Positions 25,501 to 35,624 of a stretch of DNA of 64,000 nt are shown here, one piece after another. The notes beneath the pieces were generated by a model. The model had not been told where the DNA came from, did not search any database, and saw only the letters and a program-made list of their open reading frames with translations. Location: the NCBI RefSeq assembly GCF_029633865.1, contig NC_079211.1:144349567-144413566 (forward strand), written 5' to 3'. Position 1 is the first letter of the stretch. Every line of letters starts with the position of its first letter. The DNA comes from Lampris incognitus (lineage: Eukaryota > Chordata > Actinopteri > Lampriformes > Lampridae). The translations under genes and the position numbers were made by a program.

Positions 25501-26134
25501 AAGCAGATTTGAATTCAGCTGCACCCCAACTCGCCAGAGCATTCCCGCAAAAGAGCTCTTTAAAGCCGAGGAACTAGAAATGAGATTGTAATTAATAGCG
25601 AGCCCGCAGCTTGATAATTGAAAAAAACTCTCTTATGAACCTCAATATTCATAGAGCACTTCAGCGTCAAATGAAGACGCTGATTACAACTTCTGCAAGA
25701 CCGGAGCCAATCACAATTTGTTACACAGCACTGAAATGTAAATCAAACCGGCAGCCTATTCCAAGCTGACGTTTAGATCGTACCATGGGTCTGTGGATAA
25801 AAAGAAACTGGTATATAATCTCAACATATGAGAGCAGACAAGGCTATTTACTATTCTGTCTGTACGTGGAAGGGCAACAATAATGGTTTGGTAAATTGAA
25901 TTTCAGGTAAAAAAATTTCATATTTTAGATATCATTAACATGATGTCTTCTATTTGTGGATGGAATGTTCCCTAAATAGCTCCCACCGTAACTGAAAAAT
26001 AGGGTCTGAACAACATTTTCTTGATCTTATCTATAAGATATCTTCAAGGAAAAATCCAGAAGGTACTTACAGTACGTTTTCCTAGTCAACTCTTCCACCA
26101 CCTCTGGCTTGAGCTTGCTGTTTGATTTACCCAT
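14804..26134 (-). CDS. ncs1: Neuronal calcium sensor 1, complete
   Basis: Seven coding exons: 26134-26071, 22756-22732 (a 25-bp microexon), 19885-19747, 17190-17112, 15813-15725, 15636-15559 and 14902-14804. They sum to 573 bp, that is 190 codons plus stop, the exact length of vertebrate NCS1, and every junction is in phase. The protein starts [19 protein letters not shown], with Gly2 available for N-myristoylation. EF1 is degenerate (KDCPSGQLD); EF2 ([12 protein letters not shown]), EF3 ([12 protein letters not shown]) and EF4 ([12 protein letters not shown]) have intact calcium loops. It ends SLYDGLV. NCS1 is a membrane-associated Ca2+ sensor acting in neurotransmitter release, PI4K regulation and receptor desensitisation. 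Only a few substitutions from the human protein were noted from memory (for example NSDG for NADG). Whether it is the a or b teleost copy cannot be told here. Confidence 0.97.
16099..16417 (+). mobile_element. MITE family A, copy 2
   Basis: Same family as 2653-2969, opposite orientation. It begins GGCCTCATGTATCAGTCG and ends with its near-complement (CGACTGATACACGAGGCC). It is again flanked by CCTGG (16094-16098 and 16418-16422). A duplicated phrase CGGCCGGTCACACAA lies near 16317-16345. It is in the ncs1 intron between the 17112 and 15813 exons. Confidence 0.75.
16478..16522. repeat. (ATT)n microsatellite
   Basis: About 45 bases of ATT/ATC triplet repeat in an ncs1 intron. Confidence 0.85.
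18889..19309 (-). repeat. tRNA-derived SINE, family 1, copy 3
   Basis: Uninterrupted copy in the ncs1 intron between exons 4 and 3, in the same sense as ncs1. Minus-strand head (GGGGCATCCGGGTGGCGTG) with box B (GGTTCGAATCCC) and the usual body and tail (GTACAATTGGGGAGAAA). This copy and the one at 56262 define the family best. Confidence 0.88.
19886..26070. other. ncs1 introns 1 and 2 with microexon
   Basis: Apart from the 25-bp exon at 22732-22756, this 6.2-kb stretch has no recognisable exon and is nearly free of the SINE and MITE families that crowd the rest of the window. A purine-rich GAGAGGGAGA tract lies at about 24895-24990. The low repeat load may reflect intronic regulatory sequence, but nothing specific could be identified. 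Confidence 0.5.
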
Positions 26135-26213
26135 GGTCTGCACCTCTCCTCCACACCTCCAAATCCAGCTTGGCACACAGCACCGGTTACTCCCTCCTCT
26201 CCAGACTGCTCTT
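26135..26213 (-). promoter_or_regulatory. ncs1: Probable ncs1 5' UTR with upstream splice acceptor
   Basis: On the minus strand a good acceptor (GTGTATGTGTTTGACAG) ends at 26214, 79 bases before the start codon. This suggests that the first coding exon begins at 26213 and that a separate non-coding first exon lies upstream. A candidate is the GC-rich block at about 29092-29260, which ends in a plausible donor (AG|GTAAAC, at 29091). This is inference from splice-like sequences only. Confidence 0.4.
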
Positions 26214-27182
26214 CTGTCAAACACATACACAAACGCGTGCCAGTTTAGGCGCAAGGACAGCAAATTAGCATGATGAGAATGCCCTGAATTTTTTTTTCTA
26301 CTTAGTGTTTTAAATTATTTTTTTATCTTCAGTTTTCCGGAAACAGGCAGAAGTCCAACTCAAGCCAAATACAGCTATCGTTCAAAGTAATTCCTCCCTG
26401 GATGTGGTCATGATCTGTTCAGTCTTCGGCCTCGATCTTCCTAAGGGCTAGGTCGAACCCCAGAGGCCCTACGAAGAGGAGCTAAGAGGTTGTTGATTCT
26501 GTTTGAGTGCCGAGTGCCTGTCCGTCTGTGTCTGTCTGCCTCTCCTCTCTTCGCAGCAGTCCACGGGGAAGAGCGGCGTTAGGGATGCGACGGTACCTTC
26601 GTCCTTGGATGTAGGAGTCTCTCAGTGGCTGGGTTGTGCACGCTCACCTCCTCGCAGTTATTCTGTTTTCACTCCTCCTTCATCCTCTTTTCTCCTCCTC
26701 TCACCCTCTCTCCCCCCCCCCACTGCTATCTCTATTGCTCCGGGTATCTCACTGTGGAGGAGAATCCTCCCTCTGACAGCTCCGATAAGGGGATGTGTAA
26801 ACTAAAATACAATGAACAGAGCATCCCTAGGATGAACCCGCCCGCACTTTGCACTCACTCCGCTTCGACTCTAATCCCTGGAATTCATAGAGACATAATC
26901 ACTTAAGGAGAGAGCAAGAGCGGGGTTTTGAGTAACAATTTATCAAAAGCCATAAGAAGAAGAACTATAAATCCAGTTTTAGATGCCAATTCAACGGCGG
27001 TAAAACAGATCTGGTCTACTTCCCAAAATAAGCGCGTGAGCCGTCTGCCCGTCTTACAGGCGGAGGGATTTAAAGAGTGACAGTTCTGTTTTTTTTCTCC
27101 CTCCATTCTGAGTCATAATTCTCCCTCCTTCCTGGCCTCACGGCAGCACCCCATGACAGTTTCATCTTCTCTGTCACAGCAG

Positions 27183-28415
27183 GCTGGAGGGGAGGAGTAA
27201 TGGAGTTTCTGTGGCACAGGCTTGGTACCGGCACACCTTGACACACAACCACAGCGACTGCCCTAGCCACAAAACAGGGGGGGGGAGAGAACATGTACTA
27301 GGCACCTTCACTCCAAACGTCTGGTGTTTTCTCTTCCCGTGGCCAAGACTGTCCTCACGCAGGCCACTGTGGTAATCGGCATTTTGTGACGGCTCAGCTC
27401 TGAGGTCCTGGCTATAGTTCAGATGCTGGAGGGGAGGAGTAATGGAGTTTCTGTGGCACAGGCTTGGTGCCGGCACACCTTGACACACAACCACAGCGAC
27501 TGCCCTAGCCACAAAACAGGGGGGGGACATGTACTAGGCACCTTCACTCCAAACGTCTGGTGTTTTCTCCTCCCGTGGCCAAGACTGTCCTCACGCAGGC
27601 CACTGTAGTAATCGGCATTTTGTGACGGCTCAGCTCTGAGGTCCTGGATATAGTTCAGATGCTGGAGGGGAGGAGTAATGGAGTTTCTGTGGCACAGGCT
27701 TGGTGCCGGCACACCTTGACACACAACCACAGCGACTGCCCTAGCCACAAAACAGGGGTGGGGGGGGGAGAGAGAACATGTACTAGGCACCTTCACTCCA
27801 AACGTCTGGTGTTTTCTCTTCCCATGGCCAAGACTGTCCTCACACAGGCCACTGTGGTAATCGGCATTTTGTGACGGCTCAGCTCTGAGGTCCTGGATAT
27901 AGTTCAGATGCTGGAGGGGAGGAGTAATGGAGTTTCTGTGGCACAGGCTTGGTGCCGGCACACCTTGACACACAACCACAGCGACTGCCCTAGCCACAAA
28001 ACAGGGGTGGTGGGGGGGGGGAGAACATGTACTAGGCACCTTCACTCCAAACGTCTGGTGTTTTCTCCTCCCGTGGCCAAGACTGTCCTCACGCAGGCCA
28101 CTGTGGTAATCGGCATTTTGTGACGGCTCAGCTCTGAGGTCCTGGCTATAGTTCAGATGCTGGAGGGGAGGAGTAATGGAGTTTCTGTGGCACAGGCTTG
28201 GTGCCGGCACACCTTGACACACAACCACAGCGACTGCCCTAGCCACAAAACAGGGGTGGTGGGGGGGGGGAGAACATGTACTAGGCACCTTCACTCCAAA
28301 CGTCTGGTGTTTTCTCTTCCCGTGGCCAAGACTGTCCTCACGCAGGCCACTGTGGTAATCGGCATTTTGTGACGGTCCAGCTCTGAGGTCCTGGCTATGG
28401 TTCAGATGCTGGAGG
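27183..28415. repeat. Five-unit minisatellite, 236-249 bp period
   Basis: Units begin with GCTGGAGGGGAGGAGTAATG at about 27183, 27423, 27659, 27908 and 28157, and a partial sixth starts at 28405. Units are almost identical (differences such as GGTACC/GGTGCC, CTATAG/ATATAG), except for a G-run of 7 to 10 or more bases plus GAGA whose length explains the period variation. The near-identity implies recent expansion or homogenisation. The 291-residue minus-strand open frame across it is an artefact of a repeat whose period is often a multiple of three. Confidence 0.95.
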
Positions 28416-28549
28416 GGAGGGAAGGAGACACAGAGCAGTTATAACAAGCGCAGTACTACCGTGCCCTCCCGTTCCTGAGCCGCGTTCTTCACTTAAGACC
28501 ACAGCCAGCGTGAGCACTTGAATGGGAAAAGACTGAACAGACGAACATG

Positions 28550-29260
28550 ACTTTTGACCGTCCGCCGCGGCCAGAAGGCAAGGGAGGAGGTGGGGCAGCC
28601 GAGGCGCCGCTACTACCCACGGCCGTATTAACGACGCATTCTCTCGGCTGGGGGGGGGAGACGTCTTCACTCCTGCGTCTCCCCTCAACCCGTGAGCGCG
28701 TTCGGCTCAGCTGGAAACAGCCGACGGCCGCGGAGAGAAGTTGCCGGCAGAAACGCGTCTTATCTCACTTTTGTTTGTTTGTTGCTCGAACAACGGCAGC
28801 GGCTCTTTTGTTCGGCGTCCCCGCGTCCGCTTCAGGTACCCGCTGCGCCGCAGCGGCAGGTGGGACGTTAGCGACCGCGGCGGCGCCATGGCAACAGCAC
28901 GGGCTCTTTGCGCGGCGGCGCGGCGTTGGCAACCGCGCGGGTCGCTACGGTCAGCGGAGGTCTGGAGCTGGTTCCGGTGCGGAAATCGGTCTTTGCGTTC
29001 GGAAAACAAACCCACCCCCCTCAAAAAAAAAAATAAAAAATAAAAACAAAGCAAACCCGTCCACGTTTCGGGATCAACAGTAGCCGTTTACCTCTTCTCC
29101 TAGCGGAGAGGAAGTCGCCGTCCCGTCTTCGGCAGGAGCTCGCCGGCTGCACGTCCGCCCGACCCGCCCGCTGAGCGCCGCCTCCGCCAGAACGGCTTCC
29201 TGCCGCCGCCGCCGCCGCCGCCGCCGCTCCGGTGACGTCGCGGGCTTGAACTTGCTTCCA
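28550..29260. promoter_or_regulatory. CpG-rich block, probable ncs1 promoter or first exon
   Basis: The block has many CpG dinucleotides and GC-rich phrases such as CCGCGGCGGCGCC and a (CCG)n run of about eight units at 29203-29227. It lies 2.5-3 kb upstream of the ncs1 start codon and no other gene starts nearby on either strand. On the minus strand a donor-like AG|GTAAACGG is at 29092/29091. Assignment to ncs1 is inferred from position. Confidence 0.45.
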
Positions 29261-30691
29261 GATGAGATTGGCGTCGTTCAGTCACCCCCCCCATATCCCC
29301 CTCTCCCCCCTCCCATCCTGATCTTCGGTCTTTTTGAGAATACGCTTCCTTTCTATTTCCCCAAAAAAAAAACAACCGGAAAATGGCTTGCGTTGCTATT
29401 GGTTACCACGACTCAGTTCACCCTCTTTCATCCCATCGTGCGTATTTTACCCCGGGCTGCTGCTGAGCATCTCGCAAAAGCCGATGTTATTTGTCTATAT
29501 TCAGGTAGTTTTACAGGATGTTTCACAATGAAACACTTTCAGTCGAAATAAGAATTAGAGGAGGGGGGGAAAGTTTGTTTATGCCTTTTTCTTTCTTTTT
29601 TTTTGTGGCCCTCTCCTCAGACTAAGTGACGGACCGGGCTTGCAAAAAAAAAAAATCAATTACAAATTTCCAACCGAGTCACTCCCAGGCCTCACGTGCA
29701 GGTGAAGAAGATGACGAGGAGGCAGCGAGTCGAATCTGATTACAAACCCTACCGACACCCAGGGGGGTGAATCGGGGGGTGGGGGGGGTGGGGTGGGGGG
29801 GAGGGCACGGGAGTATAAAAACACTGTGCATATTTATGTTGACAGGTAAACGGGCAGAAGTGCTGGAACACGCCGACGTTCGAGTCTCCTCCATTAGAGT
29901 CACACCGAGGAGCTCTGAGGGGACTCCGCCTGACTCCCGGTCTGCTCCCCCCACCCATCGCTATTAGACCCATTCACGGCTTGCCAATTAAAATTCTCAT
30001 CCCGTCATGCACTTAAACGCAAGTCAGCAGGATGCCAACGGACGTCCAGTCATAGGATTTGTCCGTTAACAAGTGCTGCACTGTAACCCTATAGGCTGCA
30101 AGGAATCTCTCCACCCATTCATGAGAGGAGGGGGAGGGGGAGGGGAGGTGAGGGGGGGGGGAGAGTACATATCGGGCATCTATAAATGTAGTCTTCGTAT
30201 TCTGTGGCCTTTTCTGCAGCCCCTCGCTGCAGCCAACTGCTGATGGGGTGCTGTGCAGGAATAGACCGAGCACGGGAGCACGAGGCCAAGTCAGAAATGT
30301 GGAGTAAACAGAAGATTTTTCGCGTGATTTCAAGAACATTGGTTGGTCTGAAAACCTTTTTTCTTCTTCTTCTTCTGCACCTGGTAGAACTGGAGCGTGT
30401 GGCGTGTGGCTTAGTTCTTCAGCAGCTGGCACAGAAATCAGCAAAATGTGGCCACAGCGCTTAACAGATGAATGGGGGGGGGGGGAATGCAAAATCTGTC
30501 CCGTTGAGGGCAAAATCACTGTAATTTAACGCAAAACAGTGTCGTTGGAGGAAATTACACTTTCGTCCCTGTATTGTTGGTTTTCTGGGCTATTTTCATG
30601 GCACAGGCCCACCTTAACAACCCGTTTCATGAAAGAGAGGCATTATCTTGACAAATCAACATACAAGGTCAATGCTAACGAAGTAATCCCC

Positions 30692-30744
<53 letters not shown>

Positions 30745-33265
30745 CCTCTCTCTCTCTAGCCCTAGTCTCTCATACAGGCACAAATTACAGAAGGCCCTGC
30801 CTGTGAATAATTATTTTTCCAATTTGCCAGTCAGCACACAGCATTACTAATTCCCTCTTGTTGTCCCTCTACCACTGCGATAGACTCGCATATGGTCCAA
30901 AGCTGTACTGCTACCACCGGATCAATGCTGCATTAGTTCAGCTAACACTCAGCTCATACACACAAAGCTGCAAGAAATATTGCAAAGATTCCCCTTCATG
31001 GGGCTTTTTTTTTTGTGGTTTGATTCTTCGTATTACAACTTGACAAGAGTGTCCCTAAAACAAACACATCCGATAAAAACCGAGCGAATCTGAGCATTTA
31101 AACGGCGAAACGAAGACTAAGCGTGGGAAGCAGAGGGATTTGATCCTTGACTTTTGGTTCTACTTGTGGCAGCTCTGTGTCTGGCAGGCCACACGCGTCA
31201 ACTGCTCAAATAATACTCTTTTTTTCCACATGGATCCAACGAGATTGCACAGAAAGAAATAACCGTTGTGGCTGGCATTGGTTTTTTACAATCCACACAT
31301 TATAAAAATGCCAAAGAGATTAAGCGATATGAAAAGTAAGTTGCGCTTTCAGGGTTTCCGGGTCCGTGGATGGTCTGCACCTGTGTGACAGATGGGGGGG
31401 GAGGGGGGAGTAAATAAGGGCAGACGATGAATGGGGACCACTTTATGGTCAAGTCAAATCCCCTCCACATAAATGTATCACCATATGTCAAGATAAACTG
31501 ACTTTAAAACAACACTTTCATGGCTTGCCTCACATGTTTGCACACGGTTCGTGGGCCTACGACTCGTTATAAAAACACGAGGAAGCGTCTCAGACGTTGC
31601 TCTGACCGGTTGACAAATAAATCTGCGACGCGAGGACCGTTTCCTTTAAAAGCCCTGACACCGACGTTTAAGAGTGTCGGTCGGGGCAAATGTCTGTGCG
31701 AGAATATCATGCAAAAGGCACGCTAGTTAACCGTGATTAACTTCAGCCCGAGAAGAACTTTCTCCCCCCGCAGCCATCGCAACCTAACAACATGTTTTGT
31801 GAGAGGGAAAGGGGAAGTATCTTTTGGACCCACTTGAGTATCCCATATGTCTCTATGTATAATTCAGAGAATCATGAATACACAATCCCTGGCCTCCTGG
31901 TCACGGAAATGGGTATGAGGATCCAAACGACACTTTCCCCCCCAGTCTGTTGTGCTCTGCAAATCCAGCGGGGCACCGAGGTTTTAGTACAGCAGAGATG
32001 CTGGTTTAATGCATGAGACACCCAGCTGTTAATTCGGACTGACAACGGCCAGATATCTGGCAGACTAATGGCAGATGGGCCTTGAATCCCAGCTTTATGG
32101 AGATAAATTATACGCCCCCAGGAAGGACTGGATGGAGAGAAACAGAGAGAAAGCAGGAAGGGGAGGAGGAGGGGGATGACCAATATCCCCAACACAGTTT
32201 TACAACTTTGAAATGTCTACGTGAAAACAACACAACAGCTTGGCTGTTTGACTTATCATTTCTGCAAGTGTTGATGGGGAGCAGGAGGGGGCATCTTCTA
32301 CGAGGGGCTTGTGTATTCTTTCCTAGGACAGCGAACCAGATTCTTTGAGACGGTCCAGAAACTAGGCCAGTGACGTACCCACAGCCAAACACTCTAAAGG
32401 AGGTCCTGAGCTCTATCAGGCCGGGCATGTTTACCCATCTTCAAGGGTACAGATAGCGCTCGTGCTAAAGAGCAGACAACTAATGGGGTGGGGGTGTCCA
32501 ATTATGTTTCGCTCTCCAAATTATAAACAAAATACTCTCTAGAGAGAAACGAGACCCTCTCTCGTCTGACCCAGTTTGGGGGGAACAATTACCGCTAACC
32601 TACGGCCCACAAGACACAACGGAAGCCAGCTTCGCCTCTGGCTCCATTATCGTGGCTTTTACCGAGTCACGTGGGTCCGCTGCGCCTTAAAAAGCTCAGA
32701 ACCGAGGCTGCAGGTCCTGCTTCTGGGAGGGTACACTTAAGCGTGGGGAGAGTAGGCCGCCACACTTCCGCTCCCTCCCAGTTTTTCGTTTTTGCAACGT
32801 GAGCAACAGGGGCACAGCAAAAACCGGATCACTTCCGCCCTCTAGCGGCCGATGATGACAACGACACGACACGCAATCTCGAGGACGAGTAAGCATACAT
32901 GCGAGTGTCTGTGAACGTTCTCATTCATCCGGGTCATAGTCGTCCAGAGGAATTCATCAGTTCGCGCCTTTCTGACTAGACCACATGTCACATGGAGTGG
33001 CTCGGTTTGAAACAACGAAATCAAGCAGGAAGGTGACCTGTGACGTTATCAGATTATTGGGGGCCAGGGGGGGGAGCGGGGGCGGGGGAAGCAATGCACG
33101 CGCGCACGACGCGTCACTCATCAACTTTGCCCCCCTTGGTTTCTATGTAAACACGCTTGACACATGTGGCAAATTCAGCCGAGTTACTAGATGGGTCCCG
33201 TTGTGCTTCCGAGCGTCTCCGGGCGTCTGAGGAGGCCTGCCAGGCCTACGGGGAGAGGGGGAAAC
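29261..33265. other. Intergenic region between ncs1 and adamts13
   Basis: No exon was recognised. It contains G-runs at 29775-29805 and 30125-30165, a (CT)n array at about 30694-30757 and scattered purine or pyrimidine tracts. It separates two divergently transcribed genes (ncs1 minus, adamts13 plus), so both 5' regions are in or next to it. Confidence 0.5.
30694..30757. repeat. (CT)n microsatellite
   Basis: About 60 bases of TC repeat with two C-run interruptions near the right end. Confidence 0.9.
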
Positions 33266-33343
33266 ATGGTATTTATGACACTGCTTTATCTGATGTCACT
33301 CGCGCCTGCCTCTGGTGCTCTAATGAGATCTCCACTGAAGGAG
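33266..33343 (+). CDS. adamts13: Candidate adamts13 exon 1 (signal peptide)
   Basis: A start codon with a strong context (GAAACATGG) opens a 26-codon segment, MVFMTLLYLMSLAPASGALM, that reads as a signal peptide and stops in phase 0 at a good donor (GGAG|GTAGGTG). It is on the right strand, 2.3 kb upstream of the first certain adamts13 exon. The next certain exon needs to be entered in phase 1, so one more exon (propeptide) must lie between; human ADAMTS13 also has one there. No transcript evidence. Confidence 0.5.
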
Positions 33344-33843
33344 GTAGGTGGAAAATACTGGGGGAGGGGGTGTTCAGGAGCACCGTGGGTTAGTGATTCG
33401 TTCGCTTCGGACATCTGCAAAACACATTGAACTCTTCCAACTGTTTCTCATCCTCTCGGTACCCGAGCCCATAGAGGGTCGTAATCATGTTTTACAAGCT
33501 CATATGAAGACACGGGGCAGGGAAGTTCCTCAGATACCCCGTGGCAAGAAGCTACTGTTAGGAATATGGGCCCGGAGGCCTGCAATTAGTCACGACGAGC
33601 AAGAATGAGTCAAATGCTGTTGTTGTGTCTGAAGATCTCAAAGACCCGTGTCCTCATTTTGTGTCCTCTAAAGCTCCTTCGTCACTCCCCGAGTCAGAGG
33701 GACACGCTTGCCTTTGCTGCGACCACGTCGGTTGTTTCAGGTACACGTTCGCGTCCAAATGGGGACAACCAACTCCACAAGTCACAGTGTTACTGTACAA
33801 GTCAGAGCTAGGGGGCAAGTGTCATGTTACCCCTGCCCTATGG

Positions 33844-34089
33844 CAGTGTTTCTCAACCCAGTCCTCAAGGACCCCCTATCCTGCAGATTTTCATGGTAAC
33901 CCTGCATAGGTAGCCCCGCTTGTACTTACTCGACCAATCATCTCGCAGCACTTAATTATGCAAGGTGTGCAACGTCTGACAAAATTCATTGCTGATTGGT
34001 TGAATAACTACAAACAGGTACCTACTCAGGGTTGCAAAGAAAATATGCAGGATAGGGAGGGTCCTTGAGGACTGGGTTGAGAAACACTG
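33844..34089. mobile_element. hAT-type MITE, 246 bp, with 8-bp target duplication
   Basis: Starts CAGTGTTTCTCAACCCAGTC and ends with the exact complement of that sequence; the inverted arms run about 31 bp. Flanking 8-bp direct repeats CCCTATGG lie at 33836-33843 and 34090-34097. CAGTG-type ends and an 8-bp duplication are hallmarks of hAT transposons. No transposase. Confidence 0.9.
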
Positions 34090-34502
34090 CCCTATGGTAA
34101 GGGTGGTGCAATGAACAACCATTTGTGTGGTGTAGTGCCATGGTTTAATTTAGTTTTTTTTTTGCATGTTTGTTTGTTTTGTGTCGTGAAATGAAGTCCC
34201 ATGCTCCCATGTGTGACAAATTTACGCAGCCCAGCTCTTTCTGGTCATAATAACTGAAATGCAGTAAGAGTCGTCCACACGCTTCGGTGGCGCTTAACAA
34301 CAAGGTGTGCTTTACGAGGGGTTCATAATTACTTCATGATTTAATCATTCACAAATGGGTTGCAAACAGGGAGGGAAATGTTAAAATGCATTGATAAATG
34401 CACTTTTTTGGGGTTGTCGTGTCTGGAGCCCATGTGGGGGAGGGTCTCCATAAACAATTTCTCAAAAAATAAATAAATAAATAATATATATATATATATA
34501 TG

Positions 34503-35175
34503 GTAACACTTTAGTATGGGGAACATAAAAAAAACTTAATTACTAGTGAATTAGTAATGATCAAGATGTCACTTTAGTATGGGGAACATATTCTAAGTAA
34601 CAAAAACTTAATTACTAGTGAATTAGTAATGATCAAGATGTCACTTTAGTATGGGGAGCATATTCTAAGTAACAAAAACTTAATTACTAGTGAATTAGTA
34701 ATGATCAAGATGTCACTTTAGTATGGGGAACATATTCTAAGTAACAAAAACTTAATTACTAGTGAATTAGTAATGATCAAGATCTCACTTTAGTATGGGG
34801 AACATATTCTAAGCAACAAAAACTTAATTTACAGTAATTTAACACTATGAACACTTGTAGTTTTGTGTGTTGTTATGTAGGAACAGACCATATTCATTAA
34901 GTGTTAGTAAGGGAGAATAACTCTTCTTTTGGTACTACCACCTTATAAAGGCCATACTAAGCAAAGCATATTGAGATGGTACTACTAATAAGCAATACTT
35001 CTGAGGTTATAGAGGGACAACTCATAGTTAATGGCTTACTGGTTGTATAATAAGGCCCTGCAGAATAAGGCATTAATGAGTACATAATGACCAATTAAGA
35101 GCCAATGTGTTGCTAATTTGCATGCTAATAAGCACCTAATTAATGGTGACTACGTTCCCCATACTAAAGTGTTAC
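34503..35175. mobile_element. 673-bp MITE with 22-bp ends and internal 72-bp tandem repeats
   Basis: Both ends read GTAACACTTTAGTATGGGGA (the right end as complement). Inside the left end the phrase CACTTTAGTATGGGGA recurs at about 34507, 34570, 34643, 34714 and 34786, giving a terminal repeat iterated four to five times with a unit of about 72 bp. It is embedded in TA-rich sequence on both sides, so a TA or TATA target duplication cannot be distinguished. It lies in the 5' intron of adamts13. Confidence 0.75.
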
Positions 35176-35624
35176 TATATATATGTATATATATATATAT
35201 GATTAGATGAAGATAGCTGAATCGTTGTATGGCAGCTTCACTAGCCACTACCTTTACCCAACCTTAACCCTCAACTTCACCACTGTAACTTTAGTCACTA
35301 TCACTGCTGTGCCAAGCCTGACATCTGCATATGCACTACACTTCCTTTTCGAGCTATGCTACTCATACGCCTCTCTGAGAATGTGACCCGACAACCCCTC
35401 TGATGGACTGTCTATGGAGATCCTCTCATACTGAGAAAATGTGGGCACCAAACCTGACAACCCAAAGTCAATGGGCCCTAATATCTTATAACTGATTTGT
35501 AATGCGTTGAGTTATTAAGCGTTAATGAAGTAATTAACCACTTACAGAGCCTTTATAAAGTGTGTCTTATCGTAAGGTGCCACCCAGCCCTTATATGCAC
35601 GGTGCCTTTTCTCTCAATCTGCAG

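Noticed and set aside
27419-28294. 291-codon minus-strand open frame
   Set aside because: It lies wholly in the 236-249 bp tandem repeat and repeats the same peptide with frame shifts from the G-run; no family similarity.
33601-33738. Possible adamts13 propeptide exon (reads ESNAVVVSEDLKDP...FVSSKAPSSLPE)
   Set aside because: Open and suggestive, but no acceptor and donor pair gives the required phase 0 to phase 1 exon.
34503-34860. CRISPR-like regular repeats
   Set aside because: About 72-bp head-to-tail units without unique spacers, inside a MITE with terminal inverted repeats; vertebrate context.
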